DNA of 64,000 nt from Phaseolus vulgaris (taxonomy: Eukaryota > Streptophyta > Magnoliopsida > Fabales > Fabaceae). The number at the start of each line of letters is the position of its first letter. Position 1 is the first letter of the stretch. A model generated the notes under the pieces. That model did not search any database, was not told where the DNA came from, and saw only the letters and a list, made by a program, of their open reading frames with translations. The stretch lies in contig NC_023758.2 of NCBI RefSeq assembly GCF_000499845.2, positions 40,194,108 to 40,258,107 of the forward strand, in the 5' to 3' direction. The position numbers and the translations under genes were made by a program. Positions 49,633 through 63,700 of the stretch are shown here, piece after piece.

Positions 49633-52201
49633 ACTCAGTGAGATCTGGTGAGGTTTAAACTTCACTTTAGTTTTTGGGAGTCTCGGCGGCGGGTGTTTAT
49701 GATAAACATTTATGGTTTTGCAATTTAAACACATTGAGTTTATTTGAGTAATTTTCAATGATTTTTGTTAGAGTTCAATCGAATGGAATGATTTTTGCCT
49801 AGTTGGAACTTTTATATATTTCATGTGTTGGCATCTATAAAAACTTCATATTACATTTCATTTTATGCTACGTCGGGATTACGATTAACACGAACAAGTG
49901 TTTTATATGCTTTTTGCAAAATTTATTTGTTTCATCCAAAATTGCATAAATCGAAAAGTAGCATTGTCCCAGTAAAATCTTTTGAACAAGGCAATTTTAC
50001 TGTGCTCATTACGGTAGCTTTATTTTGGATTGGTTCTAGCAGCACATGGGCGTATTAATGAATTTAAAATGATTTAACAAAATTCTAATATTTCAAGTGA
50101 GATATTTTTAATGTTTAGGTTAAATTTAATCTAAGTTTATTGTTCTTTAAGTTGGTGCTGAACTGTATGAAGTCAACTTAACCTATACGTTAATATGTTT
50201 TTAAATTTAATTTGTAATTTTTCATGTTTTATAGAAAATAATGGCTTGGTTAAAATTATTATATTCAATACTATTATTTATGACATTGATCAAACTAAAG
50301 TCGAACTAAAGTAGGGTTATAATGTAACTGAAGTTGAACTTGGCATTAGCTCCATAACTCATTTGTGGAATACATATATAGTATATGCAGTAAAAAATCT
50401 ATATCAAAACGTAAAGGAGAACTAATGATCTTTTAATCGTAAAAGAACTTATTCGGCGTTGTTCCTGTACTTTTTCATTTGATACGGTCCATAAAATGAT
50501 TTAGGAAGAGTTGTTGATAGAAAAAAAAATGTTGATAAAAAAGTGTTTGGTTGATGAAAAAAATGGAAATTAATTTTTTTGAATTTAGTGGTGTAAAATT
50601 TTTAACATAGGGCCATGTATTTTTTTAAAATATTCTGTATCTGGACCCACAATGTATTAGGACTATTTAACAAATTTTAGTTCTTGCTAACAAAAGGGTA
50701 GTGGTAGAAAATACTGACGATGAGACGGAAAACCCCCGCCTGGGTGGGAGCACAATCATCCCATGGAGTTTAGGAAGGGCTGCATTTTATACTTACTCAA
50801 ATCTTATAGGATTGAGAAAACAATCTTTAGATTGATTTAAGGAGTTGGAAGTGATTTGTACAAGTATTTAAACTATAGTGAAGAACTATGGAGTAATTCC
50901 AACATTATGATCAGTAATCGTTATAAGAAGTAAGCAAAAGTCTAATGTTGGAGAAGATAAATATCTGGTTTTAGGCATGTAAATCTAATAAGATTGAATG
51001 GATTTTAAGAGCAGTGTTTATAGTGGGACTACGACTCAGCTCATGGAAAGGATGATAGTAATTTGAAAGTCCTTATAACTTTTGCAGCAGTGGAAGCTGT
51101 GACAAATTATTCTTGAGATTGAAAAACACATAATTTGAGGTTGAAGATTGTAGTTTTATATTAGCAGTTCGTTGACACAGTTTGATCAATGGCACAATAG
51201 CAAACTGAGAACTTAACATAACGTTAGATGATGAGGATGGACCAATTATTCAGAGGGAGGGTCTACTATAAGAGCATCTCCCATGCTTTATAGTTCCATG
51301 ACTTTAAAATCTGTGTTCTATAAAACCTTTCTATTGAAACACGATTATAGATTACAAAAGTAAAAAATATACTTCTCTATTATAAAAACATTTTTTCTAC
51401 CAATAAATAGAAGATTATCAAAATGTACATTTCACAATTTTTTTACATTAAAACAAGTTATAAATAAAATAAAGTCCACAAATAATTTTGTAATTGACTT
51501 TGACTTTTGTTATAAAACAAATTACTCATTGTACAAAACACACCTCCAGGCGTGGAGTCAATCGATAGGTTTTGCTCTTGCCAAAGGTAGTGCTCGTGTA
51601 CGAATTCCATGTTGTCTTTTGCATGTAAATTCACAATTACATTCCCTGTTACAGGCACACGCATTTGTGGTTTGAAATAAGTATAAACAAAACACCCATT
51701 TGTGCAAACATTCCTGTTCAACTTATGTGGTTACGAGAAAACGTACTAATAACATCGATTATCAAGGTTTCTCTGATGATTTCCAGTTCTTGTGGTGTGA
51801 ATCATACAAGCAATTAAAAAGAAAATAAATATAGAACTCATAAATAAGTTGGGTTTTGTGAACATGAAAAAATGAGACAAAATTATACGCCCAGAACACA
51901 ACCCGCTTTTAAAACATTCTCAAACCTAATAAGTGCCATGCATGATGAACATCTGTGTTACATGGGAGGATATAACTGCTGCAAAATTCCACACCTGAAA
52001 TCACCCAAGGAATCGTGTATCTAGATCTAAGGAATTCAAGCTTACCGCATGATAAGTCAGGCCACTTTTTGCCCAACTATAAATATAATTAAGTAAAAAG
52101 TTATGGCCCTAGATTACAAATCCAAGACTGTGAGTGACAACCCCAACACTGTCAATCATCAGAGAAAGGAATTGAGTGCATATAACATTATACAATTACC
52201 A
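49633..52201. other. Convergent intergenic region between eS6 and DUF1764 genes
   Basis: Bases 49633-49800 are probably the eS6 3' untranslated region, and about 52090-52201 that of the DUF1764 gene. Between them, 50640-51720 is less AT-rich and contains an 87-codon minus-strand frame (51721-51458) with no family I recognise. Near 51270 the phrase 'agagcatctcccatgct' resembles ends of small plant transposons. Nothing firm. Confidence 0.45.
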
Positions 52202-52588
52202 TCAAAAGCAACAAGAGCAGTCAAATGGGCAGAGAGGGGTATTTCCAGCATCTGCATTATTAATACCTAAGTCATCTTCAGTGTAGATGGTAAAACCGTC
52301 CTCGGTTTTCCTTTTTGGTTGAGAAGGTCGGTCTGCAAACTCACCATGGTCTGATCTATCAGTTTTTCTCTTCACATTCTTCCTCTTCTTCTTTGTTTTA
52401 TCAGTACTCTTCTTTACTTCGTCAGATTTTCCAGTCTTTTTCATATCAGATTTCTTCCTCTTTTTTCCAGCAAATATTTCATCAATTTCATTACATGCTT
52501 TTTTTGGTGTAGAAGAGGGTTTCTCCTCTGTCGCAACAGTATTCTCCTGTAACTGAATTGGTGTTGTTTTAGAACTCTTCTTCGTCAT
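52202..52588 (-). CDS. DUF1764 family protein
   Basis: A 128-residue, highly basic protein of unknown function conserved across eukaryotes. The N-terminal half is a Lys/Ser/Thr-rich disordered stretch; NEIDEIFAGKKRKK at 33-46 is one family landmark, and the other is the C-terminus, RKTEDGFTIYTEDDLGIN at 93-110 followed by NTPLCPFDCSCCF with four cysteines near the end. The clustered lysines suggest nuclear or nucleolar location; this is inference. The ATG at 52588 is preferred over one 27 bases upstream because an acceptor (GTGCAG) lies between them; the leader then continues in an upstream exon ending at about 53341. Family identification is strong from the two end motifs. Confidence 0.88.
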   Translation of the reverse strand: MTKKSSKTTPIQLQENTVATEEKPSSTPKKACNEIDEIFAGKKRKKSDMKKTGKSDEVKKSTDKTKKKRKNVKRKTDRSDHGEFADRPSQPKRKTEDGFTIYTEDDLGINNADAGNTPLCPFDCSCCF

Positions 52589-53340
52589 TGAAATGAAAAG
52601 AAAGCTGCACATCACGTTACAATCTTAGTGAGACTGAAATATTCAACAAACATTAAGAAAAACACTTGAAGAAAGAAGATTGAGACCAGCTAGGCCAAAA
52701 TTTTGAACCACAGTTGCTAGGGCCAGCATTTTTTCATTCAAGATTAGATTCTCAGGTTCGATATTCATAAAATTGAAAAGGATGAATAAGTACATTTTAT
52801 ATCATCAGAAGGAAAAATGTAATACAAAAGAGTAAAAATACAGATCCAACTAAAAGCAGCAGATATTCCATTCAAACAGAGAACCAGGGTTTTAAACCGG
52901 TATCTCACATTGGGAGTGTATAATATTCCCAGTAGTTTCCTTCTAATAATGTGTCGTCAAGAATCAAATGAATTTCAAAATTAGAATGAACTCTCTGAGT
53001 TCAATTGCTGTCAGAGGCAGTATAATTAGACTGAATCCCTGCATCCATTGGCGAACTAAAACCGGTATTTTATTCTTACCATAACACAAAACTACCATGT
53101 AACTAAAAACCAATGATCACTACCTACAGATAAATTTGCACAAATGTGATAAAACAAAGAAACGCTGTATTTATACGAAATCAGAAAGTGCACATAAAAT
53201 TTCAGAGAAAAAAAAAAAGAGGGGTAACGATTATACCAGTGCGCGATCAAGGGGAACGCGATTAAAGTTAAACAAACAACATCATACATAGCAATCAGAA
53301 TAACTCAGTGGGTTGCGAAGGAAAGTGGAGGACCAACCTA

Positions 53341-53560
53341 TTGCCACGACGAACACGACTTGAGAATGCGGGAAGGGCGTCGTTCACGCCGGCGATGAGT
53401 AGAGCTGCGTAACTGCGTCTTAGCGGTAATGGTGGCGGCAGAACAAACGGCAGCGGCGCGTGGATGCGTGTGGTGTGGGATTGAGAAGGATGATATGAGA
53501 GTGAGAAGAGTTGGGTTAGGGTTAGGAAATTAGGGCAAACATTAATGGGCCAATATGTCC
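53341..53560 (-). promoter_or_regulatory. Leader exon and promoter of the DUF1764 gene
   Basis: A GC-rich block (53341 to about 53500) ends on the minus strand with CAATAG/GTTGG, a plausible donor, and contains no ATG, as expected of a non-coding leader exon. Just upstream are telomere-like GGGTTAGGGTTAGG (53514-53527, plus strand) and TGGGCC-type sequence near 53557, the same type of housekeeping motifs as at the eS6 gene. Confidence 0.5.
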
Positions 53561-53569
53561 ATCAATCCT

Positions 53570-54171
53570 TTCTCAATTTTTTTTTATGGTTGCAAAAATA
53601 TGTTTCAAAATTGGGTTTATGTTATAGGCAAATTCTTCCTAGATCCAACGTTTTTGAACGTGCACCGTAAATACTTTTAAATTTTTGAAAATGTTCTTCA
53701 TTTTAAAAATAATACATCTGAAAAAGTAGATTTTGAAGAGATTATTGTGTTTTAAAAATAAAATTCAAAAATCAAAATCTCACTTTATAAAAATAATTCC
53801 ATAACAAAAAAAAAATTCAAAAAAAAAATTCCACAATAAAAAAATTTATTTAAAAAAAAAATCTAAAAACATATGTAAAAAAAATATAAAAATATATTTT
53901 AATATCGATATCTCTATTTTATTTAAGGAAATTTTGATTATTTTACCCATGGGATGGAATGATATGCTGCAAGAAATAATTGCCTTAACTTATATTATCT
54001 CTCTGTACACGTCCTTAGTATCTAGCAAAATGCGTAAAAAATAATACATATAAGTACTTTATAATGGATAGATTATTGAGACTAACAATGAATTAGAGAG
54101 ATTTCTTCTAAAATAAATAATATTATACACCAATTTTATTTTATTTTTAAATAGAGATACACATTCATCTC
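53570..54171. other. AT-rich intergenic DNA
   Basis: A-rich runs with no gene, repeat unit or RNA recognised. Confidence 0.5.
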
Positions 54172-54912
54172 TACTAGTGGAAAAAGGTCCATAATAAATT
54201 CACAGCGCTTACTACCAAAAGTTGTTCATCAAAACATGGTAACGTTTTTTAAATTAAAATAAGTTTAAAGCGGTGGTTTGATCGTCTTTGTAGACCAAGC
54301 GCTTTGGTCTACAATCGCGACTATTAAAATAGCGGCCTTTGTAGACCAAAACGCTTGGTCTACATAGGCGATTACTTCAATAGTCACCGTTTTACACACA
54401 TTTTATTATCTTAATTTGTAACGTGCTACTTAGGCTTTCGTAGTCTTCTCGCGCTTGTCCTTTCTTTGTCTTCGTGCTCTCTCTCCTTCTTCTTCATCTT
54501 CGAGCTCTTTGTCTTTGTAAGTTTATTTAATTCACTCTATCCGAATCCTCCCTTACTTATTTTTTTTCTCTTATTCGTTTATCCATTGTTGGTGCAGATG
54601 TTCATTGCCTTCCACCATCATTGTTTTCACTGTAGGTATTCTTGTGCCACCATTCGTCGCTGCTCGTTGCCGTTGCAATGAGCCGACCACTTCTCTTCAT
54701 CATCATTTTAGGGCACCATGTGTGCTGAGTTAGGGAGGGTCTAAAACAATGACTTTTACCATTACAGTTGTTTTAGAGTGAATATAACACGACGATTAAA
54801 TAACCACTGTTTTTGCTTGAAGAAAATAGACTACGTGCTGAAAGACAACGATCAAAGAACTGCTATTTTAATACTAAAATGACTGCCATGATTTAGCTTT
54901 TCTGCACCAATG
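54172..54912. mobile_element. Possible CACTA-like element with GTAGACCAA repeats
   Basis: The left end TACTAGTGGAAAAAGG and the complement of the right end, CATTGGTGCAGAAAAGC, resemble the CACTAGTGGAAAAAG type of CACTA terminus. The left subterminal region (54270-54375) holds two copies of TTTGTAGACCAA next to their complements; the right (54775-54900) repeats ACGAT..AA and ACTGCTATTTT phrases. No clear 3-bp duplication. No transposase. Confidence 0.42.
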
Positions 54913-56892
54913 GTCGAGTAACTCCTTATATATTACTATTAAAGTAATAATTATATTCTCTATTTTATTATATTTATAGTTATATTAAAATTATATGTAA
55001 ATAAAATAATAATAAGCTAAAAAGTTTAACTATAAATGATATTAGTATTTTATTTTTCTTTCAATTTACGGTTTAATTATTTTTTTTTATCTTATTATTT
55101 TTTTTTTTTATTTCGTCTCCCTAAGTTGAGTTCCATTAAGTTTTTCAAATTTAAAGACATAATCATGTGACGTTTTTTTTTATATATATAAAAGCTTTCA
55201 TGTTAGGTATCACTATGTAATTTGACATCTCAGCTAAGCTAATACCTCAATCATTTGTCATCACAAAAAAAATATTATTAAAAAAAAGACAAAATTATGG
55301 AGGGACTAGACCAAAACCCATATGTTAACAAAAACGATACATAGGTAGACGATACCTATTCATAGAGAATTCTAAGAACAAACTAGATGAAGCTTATTAT
55401 ACCAATGAAATGATTAACTATGAATAAATCTTAAATTACTCAACTTATCAACACATACATTCCCTTTACGAAAAATATGAGTAACCCTAACCTTAATTTT
55501 TCCATCGTAATTAAGACAAGTATTCCATCGACTACGAAACATCCACGGAACATTAGTCCTAACAGTAAACGCGACACAAAACAAGACAAAATTACATTCA
55601 AGTCAGACATTAGTAAGCCCCATCTTTTGAGTTACCTTCATAACATGTATAACTCTACAAAACTCAACAACCATAATAGTCTGAAATTGACAAGCTTATT
55701 ATATTTTGCTACTATAAAATTAGTTTAAATTTAATAAATGAATACCCGCTAATTTATTGTTAATTTAATTCAAATTTGTTTCCAATTGAAGTTTAAATTA
55801 ATAATTTATATTATAATATGATAATTTCTAAAATATATATTTAGTTATTATAAAATTTCTAAAAATATAATAATTTTTCAAATTAATATACGCTAAATTT
55901 TAAGGTAGAAAATTAAATTTTAAATATGCGTTTCCATTTTGCATTATTAACTGTGTTTATTGTTTTCAATTTTGGTATTGTAAATATATTTATTCAGTTA
56001 ACTCAATGTATATTTACAAAAGTAGCATAATTTTGGAAGGAAATCTTTTATCCAAAACTTTCTTCTTTTATATATAAAAGATACTCTAGAAAAGTTATAA
56101 AGTTCTTTTAAAGAATTTTCTTATTATTAAGTACAAATCAGTATATTTAATGTTTTAAAAATAAATAAAAAAATGTTAGTTGATTCGGAGTCAGAGGTGA
56201 TAGGGAAGGATCAAGGGTGTGAAATAAGTTTCAGGTGGTTTGTGTTCCCCCTTGTTTCGAAGGTTTCTGCTGGTAAACCTCACCACTTTTTCAGTGCATT
56301 ATTTCAATTCCATTTTCATGTCATCTTAGTTGGCCATAGAAGGGACTCCACACTCTACCCCATTTATTTTGTTTATACTTTTATCATAATCTGACACCTC
56401 TCTCACCACACCCCCAATCCAATTTCCCATTTCAAACACCCCAGATTGGGACCCTTCATTTTTGGACTTTCTAAACGTTTCACATCAATCCCCTTCACCC
56501 AATTTTGCATAAACACCATTTTTCCCTTCTCTCATCTTTTCTCATTTGGTATTTCAATAATACTTCACAACTCTCAAATTTATTAAACATAGATCCCCAG
56601 AACCCACTCAGATTTAACAAGATCCTACTCAATTAATTCCAACACCTTGTTTCAGATACCCTCATAACATTCAGATTAAATTTTATAGATATGCTTGGTT
56701 CTTTTATGGGTTCATTGTGGGGAGGCAGTAAAAACCATGCACCATCATGTAATCATGGCATTGGTTTTTGGCAACTATAGAGGAATCTCAAACACATTGG
56801 ACACGTGGCGCCTCTACACAGCCCCCGATATCTGGAACAGGACACGCTTTTATTTAGAATCCATGCCACCAACCATTTCATAGTACACACAA
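54913..56892. other. Intergenic DNA and Dof gene upstream region
   Basis: AT-rich to about 56160, then more balanced, with a C- and T-rich stretch from 56390 to 56700 that is probably promoter. A G-box/ABRE core CACGTGGC lies at 56802-56809. No other gene found. Confidence 0.5.
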
Positions 56893-56893
56893 A

Positions 56894-56901
56894 TATAAAT
56901 A
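56894..56901 (+). promoter_or_regulatory. TATA box of the Dof gene
   Basis: TATAAATA, 40 bases upstream of the ATG at 56941. This would leave a very short leader of about 10-15 bases if used in the usual way, so transcription may instead start further upstream or the motif may be fortuitous. Confidence 0.45.
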
Positions 56902-56940
56902 CATAGCAAATTAACCCCATCCACACGCAAACACTAAGCT

Positions 56941-57726
56941 ATGGAACAAGAAGAAGGGAGAGAGGAAAATACAAAAATTCAGCTTGCAGTTGCAGCACCA
57001 AAACCGCAGCACAAATGTCCTCGCTGCGATTCCACCAACACCAAGTTCTGCTACTTCAACAACTACAGTCTCTCACAGCCTCGTCACTTCTGCAAAACGT
57101 GTAAAAGGTACTGGACGCATGGCGGAACCTTCAGGAACATACCTGTTGGTGGTGCTTCCCGTAAAGCCAAACGTGGCAAAACAGATTCTTCTTCACCTTC
57201 CCATTCACTCACACAACCACTGTCAAATTTGATGAAGCCTTCACCACTCACTATGCTTCACTCCACTAGCCCTTACTATCATCAACTTGGTGGTGGTGGT
57301 GGTGGTGGAAGAGGGTATTTGTCATCTCTTGCAACGCTTCATTCTCAGAGCCTCAATGTTGCGGGTTCTCCTTCTAGTTTGCCTCTTCTCTCTGGCTTCA
57401 ACGCTGCTTCTTCTTTTCCTCTGCGGTTCCATCACATGGGAACCAGAGAGAGGGTGGAATCTCTCTATCCTGCACCACAGCGTTTGCTTGCATCAAACAT
57501 GGCTAGTGGCACTGCTGCTTCTCCCTCTGCTCATTGCCCACAAAGCTTGATTAATAATGTTTCAAGTACAAACCTTACGGCTGGTTCTGATGCCTCTTTG
57601 TGGAGTGCTACTATCAACGCCACTTCCATCGGTGGAAACTCTGATCAGAACAATGTCAAAGGTGGTCCTTCCTCTTTGATCCCAAATCATTGGCTTCATC
57701 TCTCAGGGTATCGTCCTCCTCAATAA
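56941..57726 (+). CDS. Dof-type zinc-finger transcription factor
   Basis: A single-exon gene of 261 residues. Dof factors are plant-specific regulators that bind AAAG cores. The Dof domain covers about residues 25-78: Cys26, Cys29, Cys51 and Cys54 in the C-x2-C-x21-C-x2-C pattern, with [17 protein letters not shown] and [18 protein letters not shown]. The basic tail RKAKRGK gives a nuclear signal. After it come a Ser/Pro-rich stretch, a run of eight glycines (about 117-124), and a Ser/Asn-rich region to the end, with a final [11 protein letters not shown]. The last part of the finger differs from the commonest Dof form (usually RRYWT.GGALRN.PVGGGCRK): Thr-Phe replaces Ala-Leu and Ala-Ser replaces Gly-Cys. 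I cannot assign a numbered subfamily. Confidence 0.93.
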   Translation: MEQEEGREENTKIQLAVAAPKPQHKCPRCDSTNTKFCYFNNYSLSQPRHFCKTCKRYWTHGGTFRNIPVGGASRKAKRGKTDSSSPSHSLTQPLSNLMKPSPLTMLHSTSPYYHQLGGGGGGGRGYLSSLATLHSQSLNVAGSPSSLPLLSGFNAASSFPLRFHHMGTRERVESLYPAPQRLLASNMASGTAASPSAHCPQSLINNVSSTNLTAGSDASLWSATINATSIGGNSDQNNVKGGPSSLIPNHWLHLSGYRPPQ

Positions 57727-60700
57727 TAATCCTATGGAACAAGCTAAAAGTGCAGAGATGGAGAAACATTGTCCTGTCCTGTTACCAACTTCATGTGTTT
57801 GATTTTGATTTTTCCTTCTAGTATCATAATAAGGTTGCGGGATGTGTATTTATATTATTTAATTAAATTATGTTGTTGATTGATTAATGGAAGAGGGTTT
57901 TATTATGATGTGAACGGAGCATTAGCATTAGCAATAGCAACCATAGCCATTTTTCTTTTTCACTTTTTACGATCCTCTGTTTTGTTTAAAGCAAACTAGC
58001 TTTGAAGGGAAGTGTGACGAGGATGAGGAAAGTAGATTGATAATTAACCAGGATTAAGGCTACTTATGTGGTGAAGCTTTGCATGAAAGAGGTTAAATCT
58101 TGGTTTCAAAAGTTGATGGAAAAGGTTGTTCCCCATTAATTCTGCATGTGGGGTGACTAAATCACTTCGGCTTTATAGGTAGATCCAGAATCTAAATGCT
58201 TAACTTTACTTCTTCTTTTACGCAATATAATTCTGCCTTTTTTTTTTTTTGTCTTCTGGATGCCAATATATAATTCTGTGCTAAGGATTTGTTAATTTAA
58301 TTCTAAGAAACTTGTTAATATTACACTCATTTAATATTTATAATTTATTATAATATTTAGATTATTAAAAGAAGTGATAAACCTAATTTTACAAATCCTA
58401 TAGTCCACTTCATATTAGTTAAAACATTTTTTTCATTTAAACCGTAATTTGTTTTGAGTATTATACGATAATTTAACCATTTTCTGTTTGCATGTATATG
58501 TTCTCAATGATAAATTTATCTAAATTACTTGTAGTATTTACTTCTTGTAAAGTAAAAAATATATACATTTGACCTTTATTTCTAGTTTTATATATCATCA
58601 CTGCATAGTAGTAGTAGACGTATCAATAATACTTATAAATTGTCAATAGTATAGTTATAAAAAGTAAGTTTTTCTTTAATTTCTTTTTCAACTAATATTA
58701 ACTTTTTTTTTAAAATTAACATATTGAACAATAATATGCTAACATTTGTTTTGCGTGGATAAAAAATAGTTTTAAATCTGAACATTTTTTGTGTGGGTAA
58801 AAAAGGTTTGGATTTGACAAAACTGACGTTAGTTAAATAAACTTGTATTAAATACTTACAAGAAAATTAAAAATAATATATATATATAAACATATATAAG
58901 ACAAAAACAACACTCACAAGGAATGATAAACAAAAGTGGTATTGTTGCTGTCAAATTTTTAGAATGATTTGATTGAGTTACTGATTACCTTATAAGGTAT
59001 AGAAAAGATTTATGAGGATTTGGTTTATTCAATTATAGTATATTAATTTTTTTGGGAATAATTTAATTTTTAATCAAATAGAAAAACTACAAAATAAGAA
59101 TAAGTCCTATGTTTCCTACAAAAAGAATAACTTTATTCTATGTATCCTCCGGTAATGGAAAAAAATGAAGACCACTTATTGGTGAGTACATAATCTTAAG
59201 ATAAATTAATATACAAATATTTTTTATTCTTTTATTTTTTAAACAATATATATAATCTAATTCTTCCTTTTGTTATTGAAAACTAGAGATCATACCTTTT
59301 TGCGTAATATTTTAACATGTATAAAAACACAATTTAATTCATTCTTGTGTTTTTCTTCTTACATAAGATTTTAAAATGTTTAAAAACACAATTTAATTCA
59401 TTCTTGTATTTCTTCGTTTTACGTAGTTTGTTAAATCATAAACTTCGATAAAGTTATATATATCACTAGCTGAAAAAAATGATAAATACGTACATATTTA
59501 TACTATGTTTTTTTTATATATATAAATTCCATTTTTATGTTATTACTAAAGGTGTTTATAATTTTTGTTTATAAAAAATTGTTCTTTAACTATTGAATTT
59601 TTTTGTCCGTAAATAAATTCTTTTAATTACAAATTTTTTAGTTTCAATTATTATATTCTCCATATTATATATTCTAAGATTAATCTTATATTAAATATTA
59701 AATTTTTTAACGTTTTAAATATTAAAAAGCTATACTTAATTGGATATTATTCTTTTTATATTAATTAGTTTTTTTGGTTAAAATAAATAGTTAAACATAA
59801 TATTATTAAAAAATGTAACAGAAGAAAATAAAATAAATTTATCATCTTTTTAAGTACAATACTAAATTAATAAAATAATTATTATAAGTAATATAACAGT
59901 TAAATAAATAATATAACAGTTAAATTATTTTAAAATTTAATTAAATAGTTTTAGTTTTGTAAAGTTACTTACAAAGGAGTGAAAAAGAAAAATAACTTTA
60001 ATAATAATTGTTTCATTATTATGATATTTTTTAAATGTTGTTAAACTATTTTAAATATTTTTAATTTGATTTCACTTCTTCTAAAATTGGGTTAATATAG
60101 TCTTCTATGTTAAATAGACAATAATGTGTGATATATAATAACACCACCTTATTATTTAAGCTTACCTTATTGAATAAAAAAATATATGTTCTAAATAATA
60201 GTTAGACAAAATTTAAATAACTAACATAATATACTACTACAACAGTGTATTTATTTGATTATACAGTTTGTTAAAATAATATTTTTCATATATAAAAGTT
60301 AGTAAATAAAATAAGAAATTCATGATTTGAAAATTTAATATTTAATTTTAATATATTTATTTATTTTATTTACATAAATTAAACTCTAAATTTAACATGT
60401 TCATTTAAAGTATATAAAATGAATTAATTAAAAATATAAAAAATGAAAAAATATTACATTTATAAAATTGAATATTGAATTAAAATTGTAAATATTCTGA
60501 ATATAGAACTAAAATTACAAAAAATAATAAATAAAGTTTTGTGAACACTTTACCTTTCTTATAAGCTTGAAGTCTACATAAGCTCAATTGTGACCGTGCT
60601 CTCCAAATGTTAGATCTATGGGTAGAGTCAGATAACAATTATTTGAGCATATGCATATTTTAAATGGACTATTATTTTTAAATGCCACTTAACTCAGACC

Positions 60701-63700
60701 AATCATTTTTCCTATTAGCTTTAATAATAAGAAAATAAAAATAAAAATGAAATGTTTTTAAATTAATTTTAAACAATCTATACAAATAGATAAAGAGATA
60801 CTATTTTTCATAAATTTTTTATAATTTTGTTATATAACTTTATCTTTTATTGTTTATTGTTTCAGTAACTACTTTTATAAATAATTATTTTCTATTTCTA
60901 TATTAGTATAAGTAATTCCAATATTAACTACTGATGGTGTACACGTTTTTTTTACATTTTTATCTTTACTTTTTTTGTCACTCTTTTTATGTTATCGTGA
61001 TTATTTTCCATTATTTCATATAAATGTAGATAACAAGTCATCGTGCCACTTGTCACTGTTTTCATTAATATCTTTGACATTAATTTAATTTTAGATATAA
61101 TGTTTTAATATATAAATTATATAATATATATTGATAAATATCTTTTTAAACACTTTATTATAAATGTTTTTTTTTTTTATAAAATAGGCCGACAAAACCG
61201 AAGCTTTAACTAGTACGTTAAATAAGTTGAAAAAATAAACAAATTCAATTTAGGTTACAATTTTTTTTGTTGATTTTTAACATTTTGCAGGCTACAAAAT
61301 AAAAAAACTAAGAAGTCAATAAAACCACTTATTACATTTAAATATAATATTATATATTTAGGATCCGTTTGGTGACCAACCAAGAGAAGTAAGAGTAGAT
61401 ATGATAACTTTCAATCCAATTATTTTCTAATATTGTTGGAGCATCACAATATGATGATAAGTTTATCACCATGCGTTTTTCCTATCCTACTTGCCAGTGT
61501 ATTTGATTGGGGAGGGGTAGTTTGATTAAAAATAAACAAGATAAGATTTCTTATCCTCATTTAACCTATCAATATTTAAAATCTAAAAAAAAAAAATTAC
61601 CTTCACATCTTAGCATCTCAAGTAATTAACTTTCTTCTTTTCCACTTTGTTTGGATTTATAATGATACTCTTTGAAGAGGGTTTAGAGGCTGAAAAAGGG
61701 AAATTATTGTAACGGTTTCTTAAGAATGATTTGTGGTGATTTTGAATGAAAAAAAAAAAAGTGATAAATTTTTTTTTACTCTTTTATATAATTATTTGAT
61801 ATTTATGTTATTTGATACTTTCATTTGATATTTATATAACTATATTTTTTTTTTATATTTAACATTTGAGAAAAGTAAATATGTATCATTTTGATCTTAA
61901 TGCTTAATAATATAATGTTTTCTTTACTGTTTTTTTTTTATATTTATAAAGATCATTTAATTAGTATTTGGAATAGTAAAGGGACAAGTACATACGCGAG
62001 TACGAGTATACTGGTTCCTTGATAAGAATGGAAATGAGATAAAAAAATTCACACCAACTAGGTATGAGAACGATTTTTTACTTCGAAGATGAAAATGAGA
62101 TAGTAAAACATGCACCCTCCTTGCTTCCGTTGTCATCCCTAATATTGAAGGTTTATTCCAGCATGCACTTTGTTTATGTTTAAAGGAGTATAAGGAGAGA
62201 ATCATGTCCCTCTAGGATTATTTGGTTTCACAAGGTTATGATGTTTTTGCCTGCAATATTTAATGTTATTTTATTATCTTATATTTGCTTAGACATAACT
62301 ATGAAAGTTTTTCTATTTCTCAAGTTATATGAACTTTGTTGCTCATTGTCTTAACTCATCAAGATCCAAAGTTGGTTTCTTGCACAAGTTATTAGTGAAG
62401 GGCCTTAGTCTTAAAGTTGGGTCTAGCTGATGCAATGCAATTTCAAAGTTAAGATTTCTTATATTAAGCTTATACATTATCTGCTTATAAATATTAACAT
62501 TTTGTTAGAGGAGGGAATCAAATACAGATCCCATGAGTACACAAATTATCTAGAACTAAAAGATTTTTTTTATTATGTTTTGATTTGTTTTTACTAACTC
62601 ATATTGCAAATACTTTTTAAATTAGTTTATTAAACAAATTCGTAGCAAAAACATATTGAAAGATTACAAATTCACACTTTCTATTTTGAGCATCTAACAT
62701 GAAAATTGGGAAAATATTGTTGCAAAATTTAGAATTAAGCAATTCATGTATCAAATCCAAAAATTTATATAAATGGATTAAAGGTTAAGATAAAAAAAAT
62801 GACAAGTCAAACAATTCAAGTGATTATAATGAAAATAAGAATACATTGTTATGTTTTGAATCTCTCATTTTTTTTTTCTTATGCTTTGATTCTTATTACT
62901 AAATTATCAATTAAACGATCATATAAAAACATTTCTCTAAACACTTTTTTAAACAATCTACTAAATATGCTCTACACAATCTAACTTCCCTAAGAAAAAA
63001 TATAAGACTCTCTTCAATCTCCTTCTGAAGTCAACTTTACCTATAATAATGTTTCTCATCAACACTTAATTGAAATACTTTCCTCCCATATTTATTCAGA
63101 TGGTTGATGTCTCTCTCATCTTACTTCAAATACAATAATAATTATTTAATTAATAAATATTACCTATCTTATTTTTATTATCTTTAGACTCTTAATGAAC
63201 TTGTATTTAGTATCTCGATTGCCTTATCCTATTATTAGTGCTTTAAATATGATATTATCTCTTAATTATAATTATAGTCGAGATAATATCTAGTTATAGA
63301 GGTATAGTAAATCCGAGCCAATATAAAATTTTGCTTTTTTCTTTTCAATGTTTTTCTCATGAATGAAGAAATCCACATATTACTTTTTATTTTCTTGATT
63401 TTCTGTTGGTCCAAATAATATGAATTTTCTTGTGTAATATCATTTTCTGAATCCTGGGTTTCTTCTAAAACAAACAAAGCATAAAAAGAAGAGAGAGGTA
63501 ATATGAATGTGATTTTACTGATGGCACACATCCTCAGCTACATACGACATTCACACTGATTTTCGATACCGACTACTGAGAACATGAAAGCAGTAAGCTA
63601 TTTCCTCACTTTAAAGCCTTTTCAGACACCTTCTGACATTTAGCTTTAAATTAAATAGACGGAGAAATAAGTCATAAATTCATAAACGTCAATCTTCTCC

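Noticed and set aside
55477..55728. 83-codon plus-strand frame near 55.5 kb
   Set aside because: Ser/Asn/Lys-rich, no recognisable family, no promoter or splice context.
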